Shown piece after piece: positions 33,373 through 43,063 of a stretch of DNA of 64,000 nucleotides; position 1 is the first letter of the stretch; each line of letters opens with the position of its first letter. Under the pieces are notes generated by a model. The model ran no database searches, was not told the origin of the DNA, and saw only the letters and a list, made by a program, of their open reading frames with translations. The stretch is from Clostridium_AD sp050717535 (GTDB lineage Bacteria > Bacillota > Clostridia > Clostridiales > Clostridiaceae): contig NZ_JBOITM010000072.1 in assembly GCF_050717535.1 (NCBI RefSeq), positions 1 to 64,000 on the forward strand, written 5' to 3'. Made by a program: the position numbers and the translations under genes.

Positions 33373-35691
33373 CTACTCTACACTTTTTAAAGCTCCAAGC
33401 ATATCAATTTGCTTTAGCTTTTTACTAAGAAGCATATTAACAAAAATAGAAAACATAAAGGTTAACCCTGCAGCATATAGGAATGTAACACCCTTAATAT
33501 ATGGACTAAATGTCATATCTTCTTGTGCTGAGGCAGTCATTATAAATCTTGTGAGTCCTATACCCATTGGCATTCCAATAATAATGCCAATAATTGTGAA
33601 AATCGTATTTTCTCTTAAAACCAATGTCTTTATTTCATTATTCATAAATCCAAGTACCTTTAAGGTTGCAAGCTCTCTCATTCGTTCATAAAAATTTAAA
33701 ATCCCCAAGTTATATAAAACCACTAGTGCAAGAATTCCACCAAAAACAATAAGTATGAAGGCAATTGTGTTCATTGCACTCATCTGACTATTTATAGAAT
33801 CTACTAGTTCACTCTTTTGTTTTATAGCAAGGATAAAGTCATATTTTTTTGTATTTTTTATAAAACTAGTTGGATCCTTTGTATTTATATATATATAAGA
33901 GGTTGTATATTCCTCGCCAATTTTTCTCCATAGGGATCTACTTACATAACAACCTGTGATATTGTCTTTAATAGAAACTACCTTTACTTTTCTTACATCA
34001 TTTTCTTCCGAAACTACAAGGTCAATGATATCTCCCTCATGAATATTTAACTTTTTCGAAAGAAAAGTTGATACTATAACTCCGCCACTGGGCATAACCA
34101 TACTATCCATGGCTTCCATAGTAGGCACCATCAGCGATATTGTATCCTCCATCACACTAATTGTACTACTTTCACTTTTAGAACCTTTAGATACTTTAAT
34201 AACCGCACTCATTACACTTTCAGCCTTATCTACACTAACAAGTTTTTTTATTCTCTCAGTTTCTAAGATGGAGGTGTCTTTTTTGAATATTACCTGAATA
34301 TCATATTTATACATATTTGAAAACATGTTAACCATTAATTTTCCAGTAGTATCTCGAAATCCAAAAGCTGTAATTATAATTGCCATACAACCTGAAACAC
34401 CCAAAACGCACATAATTAATCTCATTTTATTTCTGAATATATTCCGCGCTATAGTCTTTTGTTCAAAATTCATCTTTGCCCATAAAAATTTAATTCTTTC
34501 AATAAAATTTTTGCGACCAACCTTCGGTGACTTTGGTCTCATACATTCTGCTGGGGAGTATCTTATCTCACGGGCACATATAAATGCGGCTGTACCACAG
34601 CAAATAATAGTTGTAATAACTACCGACTTGAAAATTGATAAAACATCAAAGCTAACTATAAGTTTCGGCATAGTCATACTAGTAGTAGCCATCTTTAACA
34701 TTGAGTTTGTTATTAAGCTTGACGATAGGACTCCCACAAGATTACCCAAAATAACCACTATAAAGGCATAAGAGAAAAAATAATTGAAAATAACTATTTT
34801 GCTATAGCCAAATGCCTTTAATGTTCCTATCATCATTCTATTGTTTTCTACAACCCTTGACATAGTAGTAAACATAATAAATGCTGCAATGAGAAAGAAT
34901 ATCATAGGTAGTATACTGGCGATTGCTTTTGTATTTTTAACTTCACTTATTATAATAGAAGCCTTTTGATTATCCTCAAAACTTAAAAGCTGGTTTAACT
35001 TTGTTCCCAGGATTTTCTCCATATCCACTTTGAATTTATTTTTATCTGTATTATCCACAACTTTTAAAGTAATTTTATTATAGGACATGATCTCTTTCAT
35101 ATCGCCCAATGCATCTTCTTTTACATATGCAAACCCATGTTTATAGCTATTAGGTACGAGCTCCATACCACCCACATTGTATATATTTTCTGGGCTATTA
35201 ATTAACGCACAAACGGTGAAAGTTAACTTTTTTTCCATTTCTTTAATTCTTAGCTCAATTTTATCATCAATATTGATATTATGAGCTTTTGCGTAGGAAG
35301 CATCTAGCATACATTCCCTATTACTTTGGAACATCCTTCCAGATATAATATATGGTTTATTAATATTAAAATCCCCTGATACACCACTTAGGTCAATGCT
35401 AATATTTTCATCTTCATAATCTTCTGTTGGTATACTGATTTCTGATTGTATACTCTCCACAGCATCAAGCTTAGCAATTTGCTTTTCATCTAATTTAGTA
35501 AACTGACTTCCATACACCCAATAATCAGCAACATTCTGACTTTTATAATAACTATTAGCTACTTTGGTAAGGTTATAACCATATCCACTCATACCAACAT
35601 AAACCATTGCCCCAAGGGCCGTAATAATTATTACAGCAAGAAGCCTTGGTAATGTTGAAAATATATCTCTAAAAAAGTTACGAATTAGCAT
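33373..35691 (-). CDS. ABC transporter permease, FtsX type (large)
   Basis: 772 aa with an N-terminal transmembrane segment, an extracellular domain of about 220 residues, three TM segments at about 265-370, a second extracellular domain, then three more at about 640-750. This is the duplicated FtsX plan of BceB/YtrF/LolC-like permeases. The C terminus has FYERMRELATLKVLGF, the coupling-helix motif, and an earlier copy (MIGTLKAFGYSKI). Such permeases act as mechanotransmitters for peptide export or antimicrobial-peptide resistance. The gene is 5 bases from the ATPase gene upstream and 114 bases before the adaptor. Confidence 0.92.
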   Translation of the reverse strand: MLIRNFFRDIFSTLPRLLAVIIITALGAMVYVGMSGYGYNLTKVANSYYKSQNVADYWVYGSQFTKLDEKQIAKLDAVESIQSEISIPTEDYEDENISIDLSGVSGDFNINKPYIISGRMFQSNRECMLDASYAKAHNINIDDKIELRIKEMEKKLTFTVCALINSPENIYNVGGMELVPNSYKHGFAYVKEDALGDMKEIMSYNKITLKVVDNTDKNKFKVDMEKILGTKLNQLLSFEDNQKASIIISEVKNTKAIASILPMIFFLIAAFIMFTTMSRVVENNRMMIGTLKAFGYSKIVIFNYFFSYAFIVVILGNLVGVLSSSLITNSMLKMATTSMTMPKLIVSFDVLSIFKSVVITTIICCGTAAFICAREIRYSPAECMRPKSPKVGRKNFIERIKFLWAKMNFEQKTIARNIFRNKMRLIMCVLGVSGCMAIIITAFGFRDTTGKLMVNMFSNMYKYDIQVIFKKDTSILETERIKKLVSVDKAESVMSAVIKVSKGSKSESSTISVMEDTISLMVPTMEAMDSMVMPSGGVIVSTFLSKKLNIHEGDIIDLVVSEENDVRKVKVVSIKDNITGCYVSRSLWRKIGEEYTTSYIYINTKDPTSFIKNTKKYDFILAIKQKSELVDSINSQMSAMNTIAFILIVFGGILALVVLYNLGILNFYERMRELATLKVLGFMNNEIKTLVLRENTIFTIIGIIIGMPMGIGLTRFIMTASAQEDMTFSPYIKGVTFLYAAGLTFMFSIFVNMLLSKKLKQIDMLGALKSVE

Positions 35692-35696
35692 CTATA

Positions 35697-36401
35697 TCAC
35701 CACTCAATCCTCTCCACAGGTATAGGTGATGGATTTTCTTCAATACTTACTACCTGTCCACTCTTCATTCTGATAACCATATCTCCTATAGGTGCAATTG
35801 CAAGGTTATGCGTTACAATTATGACAATTTTATTATTCTCACGGCATATTTTATGTAAAAGTGAAAGTACACTTTTACCTGTTATATAATCCAATGCCCC
35901 AGTTGGTTCATCACATAATAATAAATCTGGGTTTTTAGCAAGAGCCCTTGCAATAGCAACCCTTTGCTGTTCTCCCCCAGATATTTGAGACGGAAAATTT
36001 CTTTCTCTATCTGATAGTCCAACCAGCCTTAGGCTTTCTCTTGCATCAATTGGATTTTTACATATATGACTTGCCAATTCTACATTTTCTAGAACATTTA
36101 GATTTGGCATAAGATTATAGAACTGAAAAACAAACCCTATGCTATTTCTTCTATATAATGTAAGTTTTAAATCATTATAGTTTGTTATTTCCTGTCCAAG
36201 AACATTAACACTTCCAGACGTCGCTGTATCCATTCCACCTAAAATATTTAAAACTGTAGATTTGCCAGCACCACTTGCTCCAATCAAAACAACCAAAGAT
36301 CCTGTTTTTATGGAAAAGCTTACATCATCAACAGCAATAATTTTTGTTTCACCCATATGATAAGACTTCACTAAATTTTTAACAACAATTGCTTCACTCA
36401 A
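35697..36401 (-). CDS. ABC transporter ATP-binding protein, MacB/LolD type (1)
   Basis: 234 aa, complete. Walker A GASGAGKST (about 37-45), Q-loop FVFQFYNLMP, signature ISGGEQQRVAIARAL (about 137-151), Walker B LLLCDEPTGALD, and the H-loop VIIVTHN. The LolD/MacB subfamily is recognised by the GALD tail after Walker B and the FQFYNLMPNLNVLENVELA block. It energises the FtsX permease encoded next. The start is TTG 36401 behind GAGGGGGAATTTGA. First gene of a four-gene operon transcribed leftward, divergent from the yhgE pair. Confidence 0.93.
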   Translation of the reverse strand: MSEAIVVKNLVKSYHMGETKIIAVDDVSFSIKTGSLVVLIGASGAGKSTVLNILGGMDTATSGSVNVLGQEITNYNDLKLTLYRRNSIGFVFQFYNLMPNLNVLENVELASHICKNPIDARESLRLVGLSDRERNFPSQISGGEQQRVAIARALAKNPDLLLCDEPTGALDYITGKSVLSLLHKICRENNKIVIIVTHNLAIAPIGDMVIRMKSGQVVSIEENPSPIPVERIEW

Positions 36402-36718
36402 TCAAATTCCCCCTCTGCTATTCCTTTGTTTGCTAACGAAATAGCTAGACGTCCCCATTTTCATACAACACGTATTTAATTAACAATTAAGTTAAATTTT
36501 AATTCAATGGCCTATAGATGTCAATACCTTATTAGAAATGCTCCAAATCTTTGCTGTATATTCTTTGCCCTTCTAATATATACATTTAATCTTAAAGGTG
36601 CTAAGATATACTGATGACTTGTATTCTGGTAAATAAATTCGAAAAAAATTGATTATGATTATAGAAAAAATAAAGCGAATAAGTCCCTAAAAATAAATAT
36701 GTAAGGTCGTGATAGTTT
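36402..36718. other. Divergent regulatory region, ABC operon / yhgE pair
   Basis: A 317-base AT-rich gap between divergent units. It must carry promoters for both, but I see no strong palindrome, riboswitch or small ORF. A TAAGGTCGTG stretch shortly before 36719 is matched by TAAGGTTGTG before the second yhgE gene, so the duplicated unit includes the leader. Confidence 0.5.
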
Positions 36719-39013
36719 ATGAAAAATATTTTAAAAGGCTCTAAATTATATATAAAAATTGCCTTGAGAAATTCTAAAATATATATAAAAAATGCCTTTA
36801 GAGTCTCTAAAATTTATATAAAAAGCATTTTAATAAATCATAAAATAAATTTCAAAAATGTTTTTAGAATTTATAAAAGAGATATTAGAAACATAGTAAA
36901 AAGTCCTGCAACCCTAACCATCATACTATTACTAACTATATTACCAGCACTTTATGCATGGTTTAATATTAAAGCTGGATGGGATCCATATTTAAATACC
37001 AAAGGGCTTTCAGTTGCAGTTGTTAATCTAGATAGTGGTTCAGAATTAAGAAGTGTTAAGGTTAACGTTGGAAATGATGTGATAAAAACCTTAAAAACTA
37101 ATAACTCTTTTAATTGGACTTTTGTAAATGAGAGCGAGGCTAAAGAAGGTATAAAATACGGTAAATATTATGCTAGCTTGACTATTCCTAAGGAGTTTTC
37201 AACAGACCTCCTTTCTGTTGCAACTAGCGCGAGTCCAACGAAAGCAAAATTAATTTACACAGTTAATGAAAAAGTAAATGCTATATCTCCAAAAATCACC
37301 GGAAGTGGTGCAAGTTCCCTGCAAGCAGAAATCACGAAAACTTTTATCGAAACAGCTAGTGGAACAATTTTTTCTTTTCTAACTCAAGTTGGTGTGGAAC
37401 TCGAAAATAATAAACCTCAACTAGAAAGTATGGTTGATATGATTGTTAAGCTAGATGATAATATGCCTAAGATTAAAAAGTCCCTAGATAATGTTTATGA
37501 GGAATCTGTAATGTTTCAAACATATATTAAAAAGGTTCAGGGAGATATCCCTGCTATAACTAATGGAGTAGACAATATTTTGGATTTTACTAAGACAAGT
37601 GGTTCCTATGTAGCAAAGTCTAAAGATTCAATGAAAGAAGTATATCCAATTGTAAAGAAAAACCTTTCCCTTATAAATGATATAGCTAATACTGCTGAAT
37701 CTTCATTAAAGGATGTTCAAGACTTACACCCATCAAATAATGCTTTAATTAAACAGACTTTGATTAGTGCTAGAGACCAGTATAGTGATGGAATAAGATT
37801 AATTGACAATGTTTTAAGTTTAAATAAATCAATGAACAATTTTTTAGAAAGCGATAATATTGGGACTTTAATTAATACTCTTTCAAATGCTAGAAATGAA
37901 ATGGCAACCCAGCAAAATGATGTCAATTCTATGATTAATACATTAGAGCGTGGTAATCCGATTTTAATTAGCGATGTAAGTGCTGCAATAAATGGAGCAA
38001 ATAAAGCTTCAAGTTTAACTAAAAATTTAACGGATGAATTTGACACTAATATCAATCCTAAAATTGATAATGCAATGGATAATATAACCGTGCTATCCAA
38101 AAATGCAACCAGCATGTTACAGAAACTAAAAGGCAATCTGCCCGCGGTCAGTAAAATACTTAATGATACTGGCGCCCAAGTGGACTCAAAAGTAAATAGT
38201 TTAAAAAAAATAAAGGATACTTTCCCCAAAACAGAACAAGATATGCATTCAAGTGCAGAACAATTAAAAACACTTACTAGTGATAAAAAACTTAATGATA
38301 TTATCCTCATGTTAAAAAAGGACGGTAATAAAGAAAGCAATTTCTTATCAAACCCAATAGAAATAAAAGAAAATAGAATGTATCCAATACCTAATTATGG
38401 TTCGGCTATGTCCGCATTTTATACTACACTTGCTATTTGGGTAGGTTCGCTGATAATGTTTTCATTCCTATCAGTTGAGGTTAACGACTTTAAAAGTACC
38501 ATACCTATAACTACAAAAGAAAAATTTTTAGGGAGATATTTTACCTTTATAAGTATTGGAGCTATACAAGTTTTAGTAACTATGGGTGGAAACTTGTTTT
38601 TACTTAAGACTTATGCTGTTTCTCCCGTTATCCTTGTACTTTTTGGACTTTATGTAAGTATTGTATTTGTTACTATTATGTATTCCACCGTATGTATTTT
38701 TGGAAATATAGGTAAAGCCTTGCTGGTTGTAGTAATGGTATTACAAATTTCAGCCTCAGGAGGAACATTTCCAGTAGAAATGCTAGGCACGTTCTCTCAA
38801 CATATAAACCCTATGCTTCCATATACTTATTCTATAGGTGGGATGAGGGAAGCCATCGCAGGAATTTTACCAGAAGCATTAATTATGGATGTGTTAACAC
38901 TTGGCAAATATTTTATTGTTTTTTTATTTTCAGGATTTTTATTACAAGATAAAATGAGTAAAATAGCTGAGCGCTCTGCAAAACTTTTTCATGATAGTGG
39001 CTTTGCAGATTAA
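36719..39013 (+). CDS. YhgE/Pip-family membrane protein (1) with 11-residue N-terminal repeats
   Basis: 764 aa. One TM segment near residues 72-92 with the family motif ALYAWFNIKAGWDPY, a long extracellular region (about 95-560) rich in coiled coil, and five to six TM segments at about 565-740. This is the YhgE/Pip plan (lactococcal phage-infection protein and relatives), possibly an export or surface system. The cytoplasmic N-terminus has four to five 11-residue repeats (SKLYIKIALRN, SKIYIKNAFRV, SKIYIKSILIN, HKINFKNVFRI, YKRDIRNIVKS at residues 8-62): basic, amphipathic and likely membrane-binding. The gene is followed 66 bases later by a paralogue with fewer repeats. Confidence 0.9.
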   Translation: MKNILKGSKLYIKIALRNSKIYIKNAFRVSKIYIKSILINHKINFKNVFRIYKRDIRNIVKSPATLTIILLLTILPALYAWFNIKAGWDPYLNTKGLSVAVVNLDSGSELRSVKVNVGNDVIKTLKTNNSFNWTFVNESEAKEGIKYGKYYASLTIPKEFSTDLLSVATSASPTKAKLIYTVNEKVNAISPKITGSGASSLQAEITKTFIETASGTIFSFLTQVGVELENNKPQLESMVDMIVKLDDNMPKIKKSLDNVYEESVMFQTYIKKVQGDIPAITNGVDNILDFTKTSGSYVAKSKDSMKEVYPIVKKNLSLINDIANTAESSLKDVQDLHPSNNALIKQTLISARDQYSDGIRLIDNVLSLNKSMNNFLESDNIGTLINTLSNARNEMATQQNDVNSMINTLERGNPILISDVSAAINGANKASSLTKNLTDEFDTNINPKIDNAMDNITVLSKNATSMLQKLKGNLPAVSKILNDTGAQVDSKVNSLKKIKDTFPKTEQDMHSSAEQLKTLTSDKKLNDIILMLKKDGNKESNFLSNPIEIKENRMYPIPNYGSAMSAFYTTLAIWVGSLIMFSFLSVEVNDFKSTIPITTKEKFLGRYFTFISIGAIQVLVTMGGNLFLLKTYAVSPVILVLFGLYVSIVFVTIMYSTVCIFGNIGKALLVVVMVLQISASGGTFPVEMLGTFSQHINPMLPYTYSIGGMREAIAGILPEALIMDVLTLGKYFIVFLFSGFLLQDKMSKIAERSAKLFHDSGFAD
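36740..36904 (+). repeat. 33-bp coding repeats, five degenerate units
   Basis: Codes for five consecutive 11-residue units at residues 8-62 of the first YhgE/Pip protein, each near S-K-I-Y-I-K-x-x-x-R-x. The second protein has only three such units, so copy number has changed by exactly two units. Confidence 0.7.
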
Positions 39014-39079
39014 TAGCATTCATTTAAAAATACTATAAGAACTATAAACAAAAATATATATGTAAGGTTGTGGAGGTCT

Positions 39080-41344
39080 ATGAAGAATATTTTAAAAAGT
39101 TCTAAAATATATATAAAAAATATTTTAAAACCTCATAAAATAGATATGAAAATTGTTTTCAAAATTTACAAAAGAGATATGAAAAATATATTCTCCAACT
39201 ATATAACAATACTGATAATAGTTGGGGTATCATGTCTACCCGCGCTTTATGCATGGTTTAATATTCAAGCAGGCTGGGACCCATATTCAAATACTAGTGG
39301 AATTTTAGTTGCAGTTGTCAATTTGGATGCTGGCTCAGCTCCCCTGGCTACTGATTCAAAGCCAAAAGAACCTAGAATTAATATTGGAAATGATGTAATA
39401 AAAAAATTAAAGACTAATGACTCTATTGGTTGGACCTTTGTGAATGAAACCCAAGCACAAGAGGGTGTAAAAACTGGTAAATATTATGCTAGCTTGACTA
39501 TATCCAAGGATTTTTCAAAGGATCTCCTTTCTATTGCAACACATAATAACCCAATAAAAGCAAAACTAATTTATACTGTTAATGAAAAAAGAAATGCTAT
39601 AGCACCAAAAATTACTGGAAAAGGTGCCACTGCTCTACGTGGACAAATTACGGAAAGCTTTATTGAAACAGCTGGTGGAACAATTTTCACTTATCTTAAC
39701 AAACTTGGAAATAATCTAGAAAAAAACAAACCGGAACTTGAACTTCTTATTGATAAAATGATTAGCATAGATGATAATATGCCCGCAATTGGAAAGTCCA
39801 TAGACAATGCTTATGAAAGTTCTGTAATGTTTCAGAAATTCATGAAAAACATCCAAAAAGATATTCCTGTTATATCTGGTTCCGTAGACAATACTTTGGA
39901 TATTACTAAAACAAGTGATGAATATATTGGAAAGGCAAAAAATCCATTTAAAAATGTATCTCCAATTATCAAATCTGACCTTACCCTTATAAAGAATACA
40001 GCGGATATTGCAGAATCCTCTTTAATTCAACTTCAAGATAGCAATCCTTCAAATAATTCTCTAATTAGAGCAACTTTAGTTAAAGTTCGAAATAACTATA
40101 GTGAAGGAATAAAGAAAATCGACAATGTTTTAAATTTTAATAAGCTAATAGATAATTTCATAACTGGTAACGTTGTTGATGCTTTCAATAATAGTCTTTC
40201 AAGAGTTAGAACTGAAATGGTAACGCAGCAAACCAATGTTAATTCTATGATTAATACCATAGATACTGGTAATGAGGTTTTAACTAGTGATATAAATGCT
40301 GCAATAAACGGCGCCAATAAAACTTCAGGATTAATGAGTAATACAATTGATAATTTCAACAGAGATACTGACCCAGTAATTGACGATACAATAAACAATA
40401 CAATAAACAATGCAAGTGATATAACAAACAATGCAGGCACTATGTTACAGAATATACAAGGTGCTATGCCACTATTTAATAGTATACTTGATCAAACCAA
40501 TACTCAGCTAGACCAAGGTGTAAACAGCTTAAAGGAAATAAAAAACAAATTCCCTAAGATTCAACAAGATATGCATTCAAATTCAGAAAAATTAAAGCTT
40601 CTTACTTCTGATGAAAAGCTTAATGAGCTTATAAAGATACTAAAAGAGGATGGCAAAAAGAAAAGTGACTTTTTATCAAATCCCATAGATTTAGTAGAAA
40701 ATAGAGTCTACCCAATACCTAATTACGGCTCAGCTATGACCCCCTTTTATACTACACTTGCTATTTGGGTTGGTGCCTATATACTAGTTTCATTGTTGTC
40801 AGTTCATGTTAGAAAATTTGATGATGGCACACCTATAAATACAAACGAAAGCTTTCTGGGAAGATATCTTCTTTTTGTAAGTGTATCAATTATGCAAACT
40901 TTAGTAACTATTGCCGGAAACTTATTAGTTCTTAAGACTTATACCGTATCTCCTATTATAATGGTACTAATTGGAGTGTATGTAAGTATAGTGTTTGTTA
41001 CCATCATATATACATTAGTATCGGTTTTCGGTCACGGTGGTCTAGCTATCACCATGGTAACAATGGTATTACAAGTTTCTGGTTCTGGAGGAACCTTTCC
41101 AATAGAATTATTAGGTGATTTCTTTCAATATATAAATCCTATGATGCCCTTTACTTATGCCATAGGTGGAATGCGAGAAGCAACCGCAGGAATTATACCA
41201 GGTGTATTAATTAAAGATATGTTAATACTCGCAATTTATTTTGTTGTTTCCCTATTTCTTGGAATCTTCTTAAAAGAGAAAATAAATAAAACAACTGAAA
41301 ACTTTGTAAAAGAGTTTCACAAAAGTGGTTTAACAGGAAACTAA
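39080..41344 (+). CDS. YhgE/Pip-family membrane protein (2)
   Basis: About 754 aa and clearly a tandem duplicate of the preceding protein: CLPALYAWFNIQAGWDPYSN, matching extracellular coiled-coil regions (NVNSMINT, GANKTSG, LTSDEKLNELIK, NPIDLVENRVYPIPNYGSAM), and the same set of C-terminal TM segments. It has three of the 11-residue N-terminal repeats (SKIYIKNILKP, HKIDMKIVFKI, YKRDMKNIFSN) and an insert in the first extracellular part (APLATDSKPKEP). The frame is open from TTG 39068, but TGGAGG precedes ATG 39080, the position matching the first copy. The pair may form a heteromeric complex. Confidence 0.9.
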   Translation: MKNILKSSKIYIKNILKPHKIDMKIVFKIYKRDMKNIFSNYITILIIVGVSCLPALYAWFNIQAGWDPYSNTSGILVAVVNLDAGSAPLATDSKPKEPRINIGNDVIKKLKTNDSIGWTFVNETQAQEGVKTGKYYASLTISKDFSKDLLSIATHNNPIKAKLIYTVNEKRNAIAPKITGKGATALRGQITESFIETAGGTIFTYLNKLGNNLEKNKPELELLIDKMISIDDNMPAIGKSIDNAYESSVMFQKFMKNIQKDIPVISGSVDNTLDITKTSDEYIGKAKNPFKNVSPIIKSDLTLIKNTADIAESSLIQLQDSNPSNNSLIRATLVKVRNNYSEGIKKIDNVLNFNKLIDNFITGNVVDAFNNSLSRVRTEMVTQQTNVNSMINTIDTGNEVLTSDINAAINGANKTSGLMSNTIDNFNRDTDPVIDDTINNTINNASDITNNAGTMLQNIQGAMPLFNSILDQTNTQLDQGVNSLKEIKNKFPKIQQDMHSNSEKLKLLTSDEKLNELIKILKEDGKKKSDFLSNPIDLVENRVYPIPNYGSAMTPFYTTLAIWVGAYILVSLLSVHVRKFDDGTPINTNESFLGRYLLFVSVSIMQTLVTIAGNLLVLKTYTVSPIIMVLIGVYVSIVFVTIIYTLVSVFGHGGLAITMVTMVLQVSGSGGTFPIELLGDFFQYINPMMPFTYAIGGMREATAGIIPGVLIKDMLILAIYFVVSLFLGIFLKEKINKTTENFVKEFHKSGLTGN

Positions 41345-41442
41345 GATTTATATTATTTCCCATTTCTTTCATTGAGTTAAATCTTTATGTATACTACTGT
41401 AATAAAGCTTTATATTCAATGTTCTTATTAAATAAAGATAAC

Positions 41443-41481
41443 AAAAAAACAGCACCTTTTATTTAAAAGGTGCTGTTTTTT
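41443..41481. terminator. Bidirectional terminator, yhgE pair / SLH gene
   Basis: Arms 41443-41460 and 41465-41481 (AACAGCACCTTTT with AAAAGGTGCTGTT) form a near-perfect stem ending in A and T runs. It serves both the rightward yhgE unit and the leftward SLH-ending operon. Confidence 0.88.
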
Positions 41482-41512
41482 CAGTTTAATTTTTTACCCA
41501 GGAGTCTGACCC

Positions 41513-42991
41513 CTAGTAAATATCTACTATCTTCCCATCAATGCCCAAAAGCAAAGTTTTAAAATCATCAACATTAACATTAGTTAAGAAACTTCCAATA
41601 GCGCCATCATAATTATTAAGTCTAGCCTTATTGAAATATTTACTAAATGTATAGTTTATACCATTAATTGTAAGTCCAGTTGGATTAAGCATATCTGGTG
41701 TAAATGCTTTAATTGTACCAATAACAACCTTATCATTTACATAAACAAATGTGTTTTTATTCCAAATATCTGATACAAAATAAACCACATCATAAGCATT
41801 CAATTGAGATTCCTGAATATTTGCACCTCTATAAATATACGAATACTTTGTATTCTTAAGCTGATCTAGAAGTTTAGCATTGTCATTTTTATAGACTTGT
41901 GGTGCACCAAAATTAGCATCAACAATGATACCATAATCATAGCCTGAATTGTCACTCTTCTTTGTTAGAATAATTGAAGAATAAGCCCTAATAGCTTTAA
42001 CTGCAACTTCATAATCTACATATACTCCATGATAGTAATATAATGAAGCTTTTGGTAGTGTCATAGTTTGAGCTAAATCCTTGTCATCCGTGTAAGCTAT
42101 TAATGAACTTGTTATGCCTGTTACAGCATAGTTTTCTGTAGAATTTTCTTTTACACTTACTTTAGTAATATTAGCTCCATCAATATAAAGCTTATATTTT
42201 ACTCCAAGTTCAACGTCCCCAGCATTACTATTAACTGTATATTTTGTTAAACTAGTTAATCCTTGACCTGCAAGATAAACTTCGTTGTCTAAAAGATCAT
42301 CGGAGGTTTTTGAATTTCCCACCACTGTTACTTCTTTTAAGCTGCCTGTAATGTCAGTATTTAAATATTCATCCTCAAAATATTTATCAGAAAAATATTC
42401 GGTTTGAGAGTCTTTAACCAATGTACTGAAAAGCCTATCAAACATAACTGCTGATACTTTATAAGTTAACTTATCGCTTTTTTTATAAGCTATATCAGTA
42501 GTTAATCCTAATTTATAAGCCTGCTGAATATAATTGTTAGGCCATGACAATTTTGAAAGCTCCGGGTCTGCATCTGTATATCCAAGCATCCTCACCATAA
42601 TTGTATCCATCTCTGCCATTGTTACATACTGCTCAGGATGAAAAGATCCATCTGGTGTTCCAAACATTAAACCTACACCTACCACTCCTTTAACATATCC
42701 GCTAAGATCACTATTAGCTTTTATATCCGGGAAAATTGTTGTACCATTTAAGTTTAATGCGGTGGAAGACAATCCATCAGCTATTGCTATGGCTTTTACT
42801 AATTGACCTCTAGTTACCAGTCCATTCTCACCCTTTGTAGCCTTATCTATAACCTTTAATTGTTGCATTTTCTCCATTGAACCTGAGTAGCTTAGAGGGT
42901 TTGAGATTGCAAAAACTTGAGAGGAACCTATAGTAGAAAGTACCATTACACTTGCCAATATCAAACTTAAACCTGTTTTTTTAAATTTCAT
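41513..42991 (-). CDS. SLH-domain surface protein, copy 1
   Basis: 492 aa. Signal peptide 1-30 (MKFKKTGLSLILASVMVLST then VFA-IS). Three SLH-type repeats cover about 31-200 (VTRGQLVKAIAIADGLS; FPDIKANSDLSGYVKGVVGVG ... FGTPDGSFHPEQYVTMAEM; WPNNYIQQAYKLGLTTD), which bind pyruvylated wall polysaccharide. The rest (200-492) is beta-rich and unrecognised. The protein differs from the copy at 54271 almost only in the signal peptide and one residue near the C-terminus (Ile versus Val). It is the last gene of the operon MarR-ABC-ABC-HlyD-HlyD-SLH, 72 bases behind the adaptor, and may be a wall-anchored partner of an exporter. Confidence 0.92.
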   Translation of the reverse strand: MKFKKTGLSLILASVMVLSTIGSSQVFAISNPLSYSGSMEKMQQLKVIDKATKGENGLVTRGQLVKAIAIADGLSSTALNLNGTTIFPDIKANSDLSGYVKGVVGVGLMFGTPDGSFHPEQYVTMAEMDTIMVRMLGYTDADPELSKLSWPNNYIQQAYKLGLTTDIAYKKSDKLTYKVSAVMFDRLFSTLVKDSQTEYFSDKYFEDEYLNTDITGSLKEVTVVGNSKTSDDLLDNEVYLAGQGLTSLTKYTVNSNAGDVELGVKYKLYIDGANITKVSVKENSTENYAVTGITSSLIAYTDDKDLAQTMTLPKASLYYYHGVYVDYEVAVKAIRAYSSIILTKKSDNSGYDYGIIVDANFGAPQVYKNDNAKLLDQLKNTKYSYIYRGANIQESQLNAYDVVYFVSDIWNKNTFVYVNDKVVIGTIKAFTPDMLNPTGLTINGINYTFSKYFNKARLNNYDGAIGSFLTNVNVDDFKTLLLGIDGKIVDIY

Positions 42992-43063
42992 TTTTTACAC
43001 CATCCTTTTTGTTATTAACACATTGCTGCATAATTTAATTCCTATTTACCCAAAGGTCTACCC

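Noticed and set aside
33176..33691. Long plus-strand reading frame of 171 codons
   Set aside because: It lies antisense to the FtsX permease and HlyD genes, has no ribosome binding site, and the opposite strand carries clear protein families.
36719..41344. Prophage or phage-infection island suggested by the Pip name
   Set aside because: YhgE/Pip proteins are chromosomal membrane proteins. There are no integrase, capsid or att-like repeats nearby.
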